Positions 20,901-34,700 of a stretch of DNA of 64,000 nt are shown here, in pieces (positions within the stretch are counted from its first letter, which is position 1; every line of letters starts with the position of its first letter). The stretch is from positions 103,956,586 through 104,020,585 of the forward strand of contig NC_134949.1 of the NCBI RefSeq assembly GCF_965638725.1. The letters run 5' to 3'. A model generated the notes under the pieces. It was not told the origin of the DNA and did not search any database. It saw only the letters and a program-made list of their open reading frames with translations. A program made the position numbers and the translations under genes. This stretch comes from Aptenodytes patagonicus (Eukaryota; Chordata; Aves; Sphenisciformes; Spheniscidae).

Positions 20901-23206
20901 CAGCTGGGAGCACCAAAGCCTGGGAGGCTGTCTCAAGGTCAGCAGTTTTCAGTCCTTGCTGTGTGGTTCCTTGGGCACGCCTGTCCTGCTCTTTGGAGTC
21001 TCAGGTACATGAGTCTGCTGTCTGCTGGCAGTCCTCCCCAACACAAGGGCATGTGTCCGCCACCGGAAAGCACTCTGGGCTCCACAAGCGACTGAAAACC
21101 TTTGGCTTAGTGGGGAAATGGTGTGTGGCACGGACCCACCCTCAGTGCAGGACACACCCCACGTCACCCTGGGTCATGCATCCAGGTATTTTTACTTAGA
21201 AGGCCCACCCAGGTCAAGCGGACTCTCTTCTCTTTTGCCTGGTGGGTGCACTTCTTTCCCCCAGGGCACTGCTGCCCTTTGAGCCCCTCCCCAGCCCTCA
21301 TCCCCTGCAAAGAGGAGGAGGAGGACGGTTGAGATGCCTGCTCCTCTGCCTGCCTGCCCACCTCCGCACCTTGGGATGCTGCTTTTCCAGGCCAGCCCAG
21401 CAGTGCTGGCTATTGAGCTACCCCCTCAGGCTGTCACTGAAACACCTCGGTGTGGCTTCCCAGGCAGCTGAGCCTTGAGATGACACAGCCTCCTGCATCT
21501 TCACCAGCTTCTGGCACAGTCCTGCTCAGAGAGAGGTTTGGGAGAAGATCGCTGCTGTGGGGGCCCCAGGCATCCATGGAGAGCCTGGGAAGCCCTGTGG
21601 TCAGCAGGAAGGGCCCATTGTCCCTGTGCCTGAGCGCAGGGGAAAGTCTCCGAACTCGCTGAACTGTCGTCAGCACTGACAATCCCCCCCTGCTCTGGTG
21701 CTCCTCTGCTGGCATTCGACATGGAAATGATCCTGATTTATTCTGGAATAATAGGATGAAATGCTGCAAAGGAAAATTTTACACTGAGGATTGAGATAAA
21801 TTGCCCAGAGCAGTCAGCCAAGAGACGGGAGGGGGGAAACTCCATTGCTGTGGTCACTCAGAGGACCAAACATCGCACTGGAAATTATAAAGTTGGAAAC
21901 AACACGATGCTGGCCAAGGAGGGTTGGCTGAATTAAAAGGGGTGGGTGCTGACCTTCTCATAGCCTCTGGGGTTTTACTAGCGGTTAACGCAGGGCCTCC
22001 CAAAATCTCGCACCCCTACTTGCCTGCCTTGGCCCCCGCTGCCAGCCAGGATGGGGGAGGCAGGCAGCAGCTCCCGGGGCCCCCAGCGGTGCTTGATCCC
22101 GGGCCGGGCTCCCGGAGGGTTTCTGACAGTCTGGCACCATCTGCTGGGGTTTCCCGGGAAATAAAGCGGGTTTGGAGGAGGCAGCTGTGCCCCAGGACAG
22201 CAGTCTGAGGGCTGGGGTCAGTGAAGCAGCAGTGGTTCCTGGGGGCTTATCTCTATGCTGGCTCCGCCGGGAAGGCAGAGATCGCCCTCCTCCTCCTTCT
22301 CCTGGTCACTGTTTTGCAGTCAATGTGTCCTTGGTAGCATGGTGGCAAAGGTGACTGATGGCCCGTCTTTACAGACCCAGAGCCAGCTTCCAGCTCGGGC
22401 CAACCCAGTGACCCGTCCCGGTTTAGCTGAGGGGCTGGGGCCTGGCCACATGCCACCCCTTTGCTTTGGAGAAGGATGCCTGCCTTTTCTTGGGCCTGGC
22501 AAGGTCAACTTTCTTGCTACCGAGTTTCCCTTGTATTCCCCTTTCTCCTGTCCCACCTCGCCCAAAGGTGGAGGTCGCTTCTGTCCCAGTACCTCATTTG
22601 CTGCCCAAGAGCTCTTGATCTGTGCTTTCAGGTGGTGCTAGTGATGAGAAAGCATCCTAGGGCCATTGGGAGGAGGGTCCCAGGGTGCACCAAGGCAAGC
22701 GCTTCCTCTGCTGTATGAGCCCCTGCTGGGGTGTGCTGGGGTTCCTGAGGGCTTGTGTTGCTCCCTCGGAGAGGGCGGCTGACAAGGAGCAGCAGCAAGG
22801 CAAGTGTGTTTTGTGGCCCCTCACCGGGCAGCTCCTGGGAGCAGTGCCCTGCCCACTGCTTGCAGGCAGGAGGAACCCATCCCTGCCTGTGTGATTCAGC
22901 AGCATGGGTCTGGGCATGGCTGGGTTTGCAGAAGTGATCGTCACCTCTATTGCCTTTACCCTGAGGTAGCTGGGCAGCAAGAGTGGCTTCTCATTGCAGC
23001 TACGCTGCCCCTTTCTGATTTTGCCCATAGCTCCTGGATGAAGCTGTGCCCAGCACCGGCCACTGCTTCATGCAAGCAGTAGGCAAGAGACATCCTGGAT
23101 TCACACGCGTTTGTCCTTATTAGGGGCTCCATCAGAGGAGGGAGGGAGGGAGATGGAGAAAGGCAGAAGTCTGCCTCCAGCAAGACGGTCTGCACAAATG
23201 GACTGG

Positions 23207-23226
23207 CTTATAAATGAATTTATAAG
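23207..23226. repeat. 20-bp near-palindrome CTTATAAAT-GA-ATTTATAAG
   Basis: Two perfect 9-bp arms are separated by GA. It is AT-rich and could be a dimeric protein-binding site or form a cruciform. Chance is also possible over 64 kb. Confidence 0.85.
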
Positions 23227-25000
23227 TTGAAATTGGCCTATAATGAGAGAGTTACTGAGAAAAAAGGACTGTGCATTGCAAACCACTTAGGAATCTGAGA
23301 TCTCTGTGCATTATGCAAAGCCAGAGGGGAAATGCCGGGTCCTGTGAGCAAAGGCATTGCAGATTGCTCCGAGCAGTGATGGGCAAGCTAAGCCCAGTTA
23401 CGTTGCCTACCCTACAGTCCTTCACCGGCCCTGGGTGCCTTCCCCAAAAAGCATTCTCTTCCTCTGATAAAATTGCAAGAGCATCGTGCTCTTGGAACTG
23501 CCGCTAAACGCCATCGTTAAAAACGGTTTTATTTCAAGGCAGCTTTTACTAGTAACGGCTCTAGAGTTAGTTCTCTGGAGAAATATGGTAGTTTTGAGGG
23601 TTTTTTTCCTAAAAATAAAGCAGTCTCCCAAGCCCACTGCTGTGGTTGGGTTTTACGCTTACAGACTTCTGTCGACAGCTTGCTTAATGAATGAAGATGT
23701 GAGGGAAGAAAAGCTTTTCAATGAGGGGGCTGTGTGCTTCCCAGGGCTAGAACGGTAAACAAGATGTAAGCAGTGATTGAAAATATGACATCCTCCTCTC
23801 GGTGCTCCCTAACACATGCAGAATCAATTTCACCTTTTGAATTCCTTGAACCCAGAGAAGATGTTGGTGTGCCTCCATGTGTGTAACCTGCGAGTTATCT
23901 GTTTGGGAAGCGCATAAAGATTCAGGCTTCTCTGAGTTATGTACAGCCAGTAGGTGTGGGGACAGTTCAACCTATGATCTTCCTTCCCGCAACAGTAATC
24001 TGACTTCCAAAACTGTCCAGAAACCCGTTGCCTCTGATTTCATCCTTCCCCAGCAGCTAACCTCCACCCTAGTGCTGCCTTTCTGAGGTGCAGGGAATAA
24101 GCATTTTTCTCCTTTGAGTCTGAAACGATGTCAGGTACCATCCCCAGCTGTGAACGCGAGGCGTTCACACTGTCCTGTTGTCGGTTGTGCCTCACTCTGG
24201 TGCCTGCACCCGGGGGGAGGAGGGATGGAGACCAAGCAAGCTCACCAGGAGAGTCTCTGGTTCCTCCGTGTCTCCCCACTGCCTCGTTCCATGGCAAATC
24301 CACCCTTCGCATGAGGGAAAGTCATGCTTCTCTTGAAAAGCTCAGCAAGCCTGGACCCTTCCTAGCCCGGCATGCCACTTGACACAGCTGGTGGCCTGCT
24401 CTCCTTGCCTGTGCAGAGCTGCTTCTCCTTGCGCGGCTGCTGCCTCTGGGAAGCTGCTGCCTTTCCCACAGTCTGACCTGGCATTTCTCTTCCTGTGTTG
24501 GGAGTGTATTAGCACATTTTCTCTCCTTACTGTCACATGCAGCTATAAAATATGCTCTCAAACAATTGGCCTGGGAGCTTCCAGAGATCACTAATAGAGA
24601 GAGAAAAACAGCATCTAGATGAAGAAAATCAGCCTCAATATTCAGCTGGCATTGCTCAAAGCCAAAAGGCTTGCAAACCTCCTCTGTAATAGGGAAGAAA
24701 AGTCTTAGGCAATGGGAAGAAATACTGAGTGAGGAGTAGGAGCCAGGAGGTACTGCTATAGCATCTGTACAAGCGGCAGCCCGTGAAGACCCAGTGCAGC
24801 TCCAATGTGCAAGAGGCACCGAATGCTCCCACTCCCTTCAGCTCCCGAGTGCTCACCAGCACCACTGCCGTCCCTCTGCACTGCCGGGCCTCGCAGGACA
24901 ACAGCAAACCTCCTGGAACATCTGCTGAGGCCCGTTTCCCTGGGAGGTACAGAGTACAGACAGAGATCAGCCTTCTGGACTAAATTTTAAATGAGTTCTC

Positions 25001-28000
25001 CCATCAGAAGTGGTTCTCCAGCTCGTGCAGGATAAAAGGGGACCTGGAGCACGTTGGTGTGCATTGACCCAAAAATGAACATCAAAGAGGATGCATTTGG
25101 TATCAGCCAGAAATCCAATAGAAATGTCTTTGCGGACACAAACCTCCAGTGGATAGACGTGAACAACCAAATTTCTTTGGCTGTTACCTCTCTCAGGAAT
25201 ATCTGAGATAACACTGAGGCATGATTTTTCTTTTTCCTAGAAGCGCAGTACATCTGTGTTTTCTGCTGAGGTCAATTAGAGCTGTGGGAGATCAGAGGCT
25301 GGTGAAAAACGAGTGCCTTGCTATTGTCTTGCCTCCCAAAGTAGCGATTCTTTGATTTCTGGGTTATAGTAAAGCACTTACTTCAGAGTCACATGAAGAG
25401 CTCTTGTCTGCTCCTGCCTCTTCCTCAGGGCAAGGAGGCAATGAGCCTCCTAGATCCCCTCCTGAAGTAAGACAAAAGGATGGCAGCTGGTTTGGTTGGC
25501 CACCTTTCCTCCACCTCATTCCCTATGCAGCAGCGTGTCCTAGGGGACTTAATCGTGTGAGTTGCTGGGGCTTGCTTGCTCCATGGGTGCTTGCCCCTCG
25601 CCTCCTGGTTTCTTAGCATCTGCAGATGCAACTGGAGGCCCACAGCCGTGCAGGATGCATTGGTGCAGGAAGCACTGGCGCTGCACTGGTATTTCCACTG
25701 TTTTTTTGTACAGGAGCTAATGCTCAGGCTCGTTTCAGCGGCTCACTTTCTCATTAAATGGCTTGACCCCCAGGAGCACTGCCCATGTCTCTCCTGGTTA
25801 TTCTCACAAGGGCTGCCTGCCTCTTTGCAAGGCTTGTCAGTGCCATGGCAGGGGGGGATGGAGTTTCCTCGCTGCTGATGTGACTCCGCTGTCAGGGATA
25901 CAGCTGGGCACGGCTCCGATCCGCCTCCCACTCTGGGGTGCAGCAGCACCTGGAAGAGCACAGTCCTCCTCCCCCACAAACACCAAGGACCAAGCAGTGC
26001 TCAGCGCTCGGCTTACGCCACATACTCCTGCTCCCTGCGCCGAGGCTTCTGCGTTTTTGTCACTGGGGGAGAGCCAGCCAGATGTTTGCTGTACATCAGT
26101 GCTTGGCTGACATCCCAAAGTGTTTTGCTGCTTTCCCTCCCCTCCCGATAGACAGATGAGTGGGATTATTTGGCTGAAGGAGGTTTTTCCCAGCACCGGC
26201 CTTTCTAGTGGCAGCCTTAGAAAGGGGTCGTCTATTTGGCAGTGAAAGAAAGGCACCACCTTCCCTAGCACTGATACATCCAACAGGGCAGTCCCTTGGC
26301 TTGCATCAAGCTCCTGAATTCCACCAAAATCGGAGAGGGCCCTGGACTGATGCCAAGTCAGGAGCCGCCACCTTTCTGCTCAAGGACACATGCGGCGTGT
26401 GCTGAGGGCCTGTCGTGGTGGTGCAGAGGGCTTGGTGCTCTGCCTCTTCCAGATGGGCAGGAGGTCTCCTGCAGGCAGCAGGGAGCCCCTGGCAGCCAGG
26501 CGCAGGTGGGACCCAGCACTTCTGGGGCACGTGGGAAAGGCAGGTCCCCTGCTGCCGTCCTCTGGCTCTGTCTGGCGTGAGAAAGCAAGTCGTTGGGAGG
26601 TCACTCAAACCTCAGCGGAAAAGGGGTCCCGACATGCCAGAGTCAACGATGGGGGAGCTAAAGACTCTCAAAGCATTTCTGAGAACTTCCTCTGCTTGGT
26701 GCCATGCAAGGGAAAGGTCTGGAGGATATGGAAGAGGTCTGGCTTTGGCTAGAGCCATGTATGGAAAGCTGCAGCTGCGGCTGCTGCAGTTAAACCCAAG
26801 AGACAGGAGAGAATGTGTGGTTTGGGGGCATTTTAGGCAGGTTTTGTCCCATTCTGTCTGCAAGTTTAGTTACTGCGGTATCTGCAGGGATGGAAGGAGA
26901 GCAAAGCCCTTTTCATGCACATGCAGCGCTGGCAGGGGCCATGCTCCTCTGCGCTGGCCCCGTGAAGTGTGCCCGCACCCCTCTCCTGGGAGAAGGGGGC
27001 CCCTGCAAGTCAAGAAAGAGCTCACTGCATCTGCGAGCCCTTGGTGGTGCACGGTGAGGGTCTCGGCTGGACCCCCAGCTGCTGCACAGGATGCCAGTAG
27101 GAAACTTAACTAACGACTCTGCCCGTGAGCCAGCTTGTGTCGCCTCAGCATCACGGCACGGGGGGCTGCCAGGGCTCCAGGGCTTGGCATCTTGCTCCCA
27201 CTTTTGCTTGCAGTGGCTGGAGGATGATACCAGCGTGTGACAAGCTGATCCAACCAGCCACAGATTGGCCAAGTTTCAACACATGTTTTTAATGCCTTGC
27301 AAATTGTCCCCTTCGCCATGCCCTAGCCAGCATGTCGCTGTGCCACAGGTGCCTGACAGGCTTCCCTTCTACAGATCCAGGGAGACCTGCCCACCTCGTG
27401 TTCGCCGAAGGAGCCCAAAGCATGTGACAAGAAACAGCAGATCATTTTTTTTTGCTCTCAAATGCAAATGAAAAGCGGCAACGCTATTAGCAGCAGACAG
27501 CCTCTCTGTGGCGAGGCTCCCCCTTGCAACCCTCCAGCTGATGCATGAGACGAGTACCTGGGAGGGATGCTGGGGGTTGGACACCTGCTTGGCCCTGCTG
27601 CAGCCAGCTCCTCTGCAGCCATCCCCTCGCACCACTGCTCCACAGCTGGCACCTGGAAATGGCCATAAAAATGGATAAAGATGTGCTGTTTCTATGCTCG
27701 GGGCAGGAGGCAGGGCCATTTCCAGGGAGCACACGGCACTGTCTGTCACATGTTGCTGTGTCCCCATGCTGTGCTAGCCATGTGTCAGCCCGGTTTCTCC
27801 CTGAAGGACAGTGTTCAGAGAGCAGAAATCCAGAGCAGAGTTTCACCAGCTGGCAGGGTCTCTAGGGCTTTTTGCACAGGGTCTAGAGGCTGTACCTGCT
27901 CCTGGCTGGCCAGGGAGCCCGTTAATCCCTGGAGATGTGTCCCCTTTTGCTGTCTCCTGGTGGCCCGGTGACAGCGTGGCCGGGCTGTGAGGTGGTGCTG

Positions 28001-31000
28001 CACAGCCCTGTGACACGGGGTAAGGGCAGTGCTTTGTGTTTGCCGCTGGGGTACAAGGAGGAGAGGGGGGAAAAGCCAGCTCCTGTGAAATACTGATGGC
28101 TCCAGGTTAGGTAGGTAGGGCAAACGAAGGCCTACCTCACCTGTGGGTGCTGGCTGTGGCTGTACCCCAGGCCCTCTTTTAAAAAATGCTGATGCCTCCA
28201 GCAGCCTCTAATCAATCTAAAGAGTATGTGGGCTTGTAGCCTCATTGGGGGCAAAACATGTGCCTGCTAATGTGCTTGTGCACAGAGCGAACAGGGGCTC
28301 AGCCCTCTCTCCCGGCAGAAGGCATGCCTCTCCCCCAGCAACCTGGGAGGGCTCCCTGTGTGCATGTCCGGCAATTAAAATAGCACCGCCGAGCTGATGC
28401 AAGAGCTTGCTTGCTGGCCGTCTCACACGGCATCCACCCCTCTCCATGGGACAACACCTGAGTTGGAGCCGGCGCAGAAGCAGGGCTATGACAAGGTAAA
28501 TCGCGTGGGCAACGCTGTCTTTAGAGCCCATTTGTGTCCCGATGCTGGAGAAAGTAGGACTGGGGAGGAGACTTGGGGACAGGTCTAGGCAACCCTGAAC
28601 CAGACCAGCAACAGACCTGCCCTGAGGCAGCTCCCAATTCAGGGACTGCCTTGTCTGCCAAACCACAGTGGGGAGAATCCCCCTGGGAAATGGGGCTACG
28701 TGGCGGGAAAGGAATATTTGCCAACTGGATGTTGCACTGTGGTAGAGCCGGAGAAGAAAAGGTGTGGGGAAGGGATGGCTGAAGTTAAAGGATAGCAGGG
28801 CTGCTGGCGCTGCTGTTGGCTCACTGGTGCTGGGGTTCATCCTCCCTTGGTTTTGTTGATATACACCGTGGTTGCCAAATGCTTGCTGTGGGTGCCTAGA
28901 AAGGTGCTTTGCCCACCCCAGCAGGTCTGGCCTGGGGAGGAAGATGCTCAAGGGAGAGAAAGAAAACTTTAGCTGGTCAGGTGGGTCTGCCCTAAAAAAG
29001 AGCGTGTACTTTTTAATACCCCACAACAGGTATCAATAGGGTGAGGATGGGAAAAGGAGTTTTCTTCCATTTGTCACTCACCATATTATAAATGTTTCTC
29101 ACTGCCCTGCTGCTCAGGCAAGTCACGGGATGCTACTGTCTCTCCAAGCAGGGGTGAGAGCAGGGCAGCCAGAGTACAGGGGAATTTCCTCCTTGTGCTG
29201 AATGGGTTGCTTGTCAGCCCCAGCTCTAAGCTGCTTCTCATCCTTCTTGTGTTGCTGTTTCTTTGCCACCCATTTTCTTTTGGAGGAGACCAGAATTAAA
29301 GGTAGGGCTTATCACAGCCTGCCTTTGGGAATGGTAGATTTGTAGGGAGAAGATTCCTTACGCTGTAAAAGGTAATCACATGTAAACAGCAAAAGAAGAA
29401 GCTTTAGTTCTTCCCAGCTATGGCCAGGGTGAGGTCTAGCAGAGCTGACAGTCTGTGCTGAGAAAGGTATGGAGAAGAAGGGGTGGCTTCTGGAGGGAGG
29501 AGGGGCCTGTGCTCTTATTTTGTCTGGCTCTTACGCTAGTGTAGAAGAGCAGCCCTCAGGCCTTGGAGCCCCAAATCCTGAGCTTGTTATTAAACCCTAA
29601 CATGCACAGCACTTCACAAAATAAGAAGATGCCCACACTGTGTCGTCAGGGATGAGGTGTGGAGGCTCCGGTAGCACTGCTCCCAGGGGAGGAAGGTCCC
29701 TGTGCTTCTCTTCGCCCTTGTCTTCTGCTGAGCCTCAGCAGCAGGAGGAGGCTTTCTTGCAAAGATCCTTATCCATGGGGACCAGGAATAAGCTACAGTG
29801 CTCCGCAACTCATTTACCACACTCCACCAAACCGCCTTTGGTTGGTAATAATTTTCACTTGCTGCAGTTTTGTGTTTGGAAAATTAATTGCTTTAATAAG
29901 GAGCTTAATTAGAAGTGCAATAGTAGGATAAACATCAGTAGTAGTGGATAAGCGGCAAAGACCACTTCCATAAAGAGAGATGCTGCTCTGCCGCCCTCCC
30001 GGTAAGAAGGGGTATTAGGTCATGAGGATCGCATCGCCATATCCCGCAGCCAGGTTTCACGCCTCACTGCTGCTTCTCCTAATGAAAGCCACCCAGCTGA
30101 GTGCAATGGTGTGGTACAGTGGCCCTGTGTCGAGGGGAGCTCTGATGAGATATTCTGTTTGGAAACAATATGCTTTTGCATCCCTTGTGGCAAAACAGCA
30201 TTTCCAGGGAGCTCTGGCTCCCACGGGCTTTCCCCGACAGGTCTCCATGTGCAATCCCAAATCTTATAATGTCCTGGGAGAGGTGTCAGGGCACCAGAGA
30301 AGAAGCAGTGGCTGCAGCCCTCCTCATGCCAGAGCATAGTGCAAGGAGCCGCATCGGGGCGATGCACCTTTGTCACCCCTCGCCTCCAGGCTGATTTCGC
30401 AGCCTGGTCATTCCCACAGCGAAGATGAACATTTCTGACTCCAGCTGAGTTAAAGAGCTTCAAGAACAAATGAACTCCAAGGCAGAAATAGGCTATTTTC
30501 CCTCCGCCCCCCGAAGCAGCTCTCAGCAAGGAAAAAAAACCCTCAATTTTCAGGGCAACTGAATCCATTTGCAAATGCATGTCAAGTTCAACAAATAGTT
30601 TGGGCTTAAATAATGGAGGGTGGCTTTTTTTCAATCTAAATGTTTTATTCCCACAGTTTCTAAACAAAACATTTCACTTTTTCATTTTGAAATAATGTTC
30701 CATTGTGAAATATGATTTTTTAAAAAAGCATAAAGCAAAACACAAGCCCTGAAAATGAAGTAAATGGCACCGAATTTTTGTGTCAAAAGCAAGGATTTAG
30801 CCAACCCATGGTGTTTATTTTTTCCATGGTAGGTGTCAGCAAGAAAACTGGAAAATCTGCATTTCTGGGCAGCTTGAAATTATTCTTTTTTTCCACCCCT
30901 AACAGTGAGCTCAGAAATCAATTTTCACAGGTCCATTTTTTGAGCAATCTCATCGCCATGGTCAAAATGATCTCTCCACTCTTATTTGCACCCAAAACAG

Positions 31001-31658
31001 ACAGATAAAGAAGATTCCTGAAGTAGAGGTGCAATTCCTCTTCCTGCGTCAGTCAAGCCCATCGACATCGCTCTGATCTAAATAAGACGGATCTCTTTCT
31101 CCCCCTGCCCCCGGGACAGCTTGCCTTGCAGGTGGTGTCAGCCAGTACCACGGTGCTCTAGCTCTGCTTTACAAGGGAAGCAGCTTATGAAACGCTTCCC
31201 TGCTTTCAGAATGAACAAAAGTCCTCCCCCCTTCTCGACATTTCCCTCAGAGGCTCCCTAGCCAGCTGCGAGGGTCTAATCCTTTGCTATCGAGCGCTCG
31301 CCGCACAGCTCCTTTGCCTGGTACTGGTGGGTGTCCAACACCCTGTGCGCTGTACAAGTGTGAATGTCCTGTCCCACACACAAAGCAGGGGAAACCGCAG
31401 GTCCGTGTCCTCTTCTCTTTGTTACTAACACTTAGCCATCAGCCGTCAGAAAAGGCTCCCGCATCTTCCCACCCTCTGGCTGGCTGCTTTCGTATTTGTT
31501 TCTCTGCTTCTCTGTGGTCCTCGCTGCTGGTCCCGGCAAGCATCCCTGCCCGTCTCTTACAGTAAGAGCCGGTGGTTCCTACAGGCAGAGGAGCTGAAAC
31601 TGTGGAAATGCAAATGCAGCTGCCAAGAGAGGGCGTTGAGGCACTGTCAGTGGCGAGG
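25001..31658. other. Unique DNA without a recognisable gene
   Basis: Open frames include a 269-codon frame on the minus strand (28217-29026) with no family resemblance, which I treat as chance. A CpG-poor, AT-rich stretch at 29,835-29,935 carries several TAATT cores (for example TAATTA at 29906-29911). Octamer-like ATGCAAAT lies at 27462-27469 and ATTTGCAAAT at 30567-30576. These may mark conserved non-coding elements. No transposon was recognised. Confidence 0.5.
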
Positions 31659-31788
31659 CTGGCTGGAGACGAGCCTGAGGTGCTCCATGGGCACAGAGGT
31701 GGAGACGAGCTGGCTGGAGACGAGCCTGAGGTGCTCCATGGGCACAGAGGTGGAGACGAGCTGGCTGGAGACGAGCCTGAGGTGCTCC
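31659..31788. repeat. 51-bp minisatellite, 2.55 copies
   Basis: The unit starts CTGGCTGGAGACGAGCCTGA. Copies begin at 31659, 31710 and 31761, and the third stops after about 28 bases. The first two copies are identical. Because 51 is a multiple of three, the array stays open in frames on both strands (31572-31907 plus, 31439-31882 minus), giving a 17-residue protein repeat. This explains those frames without calling for a gene. Confidence 0.95.
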
Positions 31789-34700
31789 TCCTGCTAGCAC
31801 AGAGGCTGCCGGCTGCTGTGCTCCGAGCTGCTCCAGCGCATGTGGCTGTCAGTTTTACCTGTAATTTTTGCTCTGTAGACACAGAGAAAGACTTGGTGCT
31901 TCTGTGAAGGGCTCAGCGGTGCTTCACAGCTGAGATGATAGCTGCACAGCCTGGTCTGCTGCAACATCCCACCCACGCGGGCTGTGAGAGGACCCACCTG
32001 GGCACCTGCCTACCTGTGCCTGAAATGATGGGGAAACACGTGCTCTGTTTCTCCGTACACCCCAAACATACGTGGGTGCTCTCCGCATGCGTGTGTGGAG
32101 CAGGCTGCTGGTGCAGGGGCAGGAAGGGTGGTTATCCCCCCATACTCCCTGCTCCCCGCTGGCTTTCTAACCCTTGTGGGGAGAGTGCAGGAGCGGGGTC
32201 CTGGGACAGCAGACCCAGTGTGTCGGTCGATGATGACAGGGCAGGGTTCTCCTTGCCTTTCTCTCCTCCAGCCTCAGAGACAGGGGATGTCCATGTCCTA
32301 AACTGCCCTCTGGCCGTGAGCCATGGGAGTGAATGCCCAAGCCACCTCCCTTTCTGTGGAGGTGAGCCTCGCACCAGCTCCACCTGCTCTTTCGAGGGGG
32401 AGGGCAGGGGCTGTCACCAGCCAAAGCACCCATCCACCTCCTAGGCTCGTGTTGGCCACGCTGGTGTTGCTCCCTAATGGAGCAAAACCAGCCAACTGCT
32501 CTTTAAGCAGCTGCCTGCACCGCTGAGATGAAGAGCTACGTTTATGGAAATGTATACATTGCTTAAGGTGAAGCTAGGGTCAGTGTGTACCTGAGAGGAG
32601 AATCTCAGCCAGAGCATGAGAAGCATTTCATGTTGATTTCTGAAATCTTTAACTGTCTCTTCCTTAAGAGAGATGCTGTATTTGAAAGTGAACGTTCAAA
32701 AGAAGCAAGTGAGGCTTTGCATTTGGGGAAAATAAGGGCCAGGGTTTGCAACACCAACTCGTTCCGCATCCCCCAGAAAGCCACCGAGCTCTGGGGCTCT
32801 GCTCTCCTCTTTGGTAAGGGGTTACATTAATACTGACCTAGATGCTGGGGAAGAATGGTAGAGCAGGTAAATCTCTGGACTCTGTCAGTAGACCACAATA
32901 AGCAATCCTACGGCAGTATCATTTCAAACGCCAGAGCAAGGAATTTATGTTGGAAAAACTGTTCTGAGCTCGTTCTTTGGATATAAGCACTTACTGGCTT
33001 GTAAATGGGTTTTGACCAGTGGCATATACCCACAGTGGTGTGATGTCCCCTGTGTTTGAGTGACAGCATCTGGATGTACATTTGCCTGGTGAAAATTTAC
33101 TGCTTTGATTTTTGGCCTGGATATCACATTTTGGAGGCTACGGGTGCCTGTGGGATGGAGGGAGAGAAATGTGAGCTAGATCAATGCAGTGAGGAAGGAG
33201 TCAAAAACCAAGGCAGCTGTATTTGTTGCAGGGAAAATGGATGGAGGCTGTGGAAAGCAATCACTATTAGGAGCAAGAGAGTGATGGTATCCAATCAGGA
33301 GACAAAGAAAGAGTACATTTCGGAGCAGTAACTGGTGTTAGCTTCCCGTTAACCGTAATAATAACTATATCCTGGAGCGACCACCGAGTTCATTTAGACC
33401 CAGATACAATTATTGCATTGTGTGCAACAAGCACCCTCAATTTGCTGTGCGATATTGAGTTGGAGTCAGCTCCCTTACAGGCTCCGGTTTCCAGAGGCTG
33501 GGCTGCTAACAAAGTGCCGTCTCACTCTTGCATGCCATCACTCACCGCACGTTCACAGACATCTATATTCTCTGATAAAATCAGGGTCTTTGCAGCTAAA
33601 TGCCAGGCAGTATTTCTCTCAGAAAATTCTCTGTCTTCCTGGCAGCAGCCTGGGAGTCCCTTGTTGTGGACTTGGAGCGCTTTGTGCTTGGAAAAAAAGC
33701 AGCCTGTTTATCTAGTCCCCAGCTTCCTGGTCCCCAGTGTGGGACTGGGGCAGCTGGACTCTGTTACGGGTGTGTTTTGGCCGGAGAGTCGTGGAAAGCG
33801 TGATGCAGGGCACTCATCAGCCGTTGGAAACACTCTCATTAACTTCAGCAGCCTTGGTGTTGCCTCTGCCAGACACAACAGAAGCCCTCGGGAGTAATAA
33901 GGCTGACACACCCCAAGCTTAAATTTGAACAAGCTTTTTAATACCCAGCTGAAGACATTACAGGAGTGACCTACTTGTTTATATGTGGTGGATCTGTGAA
34001 ACGTGCAAAAGGCTTTGCTCATTAGGAGAAGATGTCTGCAGGGTGGAATTGCCCCACCAGCGCTAGAGCTGCAGCCAAGCGCGCAGATTAGATGGTGCCT
34101 CCAAGGAGCTGGGCTCTTGCGTGTGTTTGGAAATTTCCCATGCTGCCCCTAATTCTCACAGACAAAATGCCTTGTGCTGTGAGGCAGGGGCGGCTAATCC
34201 CAGCCTCTAAAGCTACTAGAGGTTTGCAAGCAGATTAGGCTCCTCTGCAAAGCCAGCACTACCTTGCGCAGTGGGCCTGGGACGTACGGGCAGGGCAATG
34301 GCATGCTGTGCCCTACGAGCCACTCCGCAAGCCTGAGTAGGTTTTGTGGGTGCTGAGGCATGCCACGTTGTAATCTGGGATCCACCACTCCTGTGTCCTG
34401 ATCTTCCATATCAGCATTAATAAATGTGTTTTGGACACAAACAACATCCTCTCTTTTCTACTATACAATAACTTCCAGGGGGGAGAAAATAACAGGGAGA
34501 AGCTGTGACCCACAGGCCCAAGATGACTGAGTGCTGGAGGAGTGAATCCTGCCCATTGCGTGGTTCCTCAGGAGACAGGAAAATGTAACCTGGTACAAAA
34601 GCAGCTTCCTTGAGAGAAGAGTTTGTCCCATCTTCTGCTGGCTGAAAGTGCAAAGGCCTCATGAGCATTACTATTACCCAGGGACTTACCCTGATCTGGA

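Larger units (their letters stand above)
15787..25000. other. Unique DNA without a recognisable gene
   Basis: About 9.2 kb. It contains the 28-bp tandem duplication at 17862-17917, a CA/CG-rich simple stretch at about 19,990-20,017, short GCAGGG (20,251-20,273) and CAG (about 20,441-20,455) runs, and the 20-bp palindrome at 23207-23226. Open frames are short (up to about 166 codons) and overlap on opposite strands. A GC-rich patch lies near 22,030-22,160. I see no transposon that I can name. Confidence 0.55.

Noticed and set aside
28217..29026. 269-codon minus-strand open frame
   Set aside because: No family resemblance and no coding signature. Plus-strand frames overlap it. Treated as chance.
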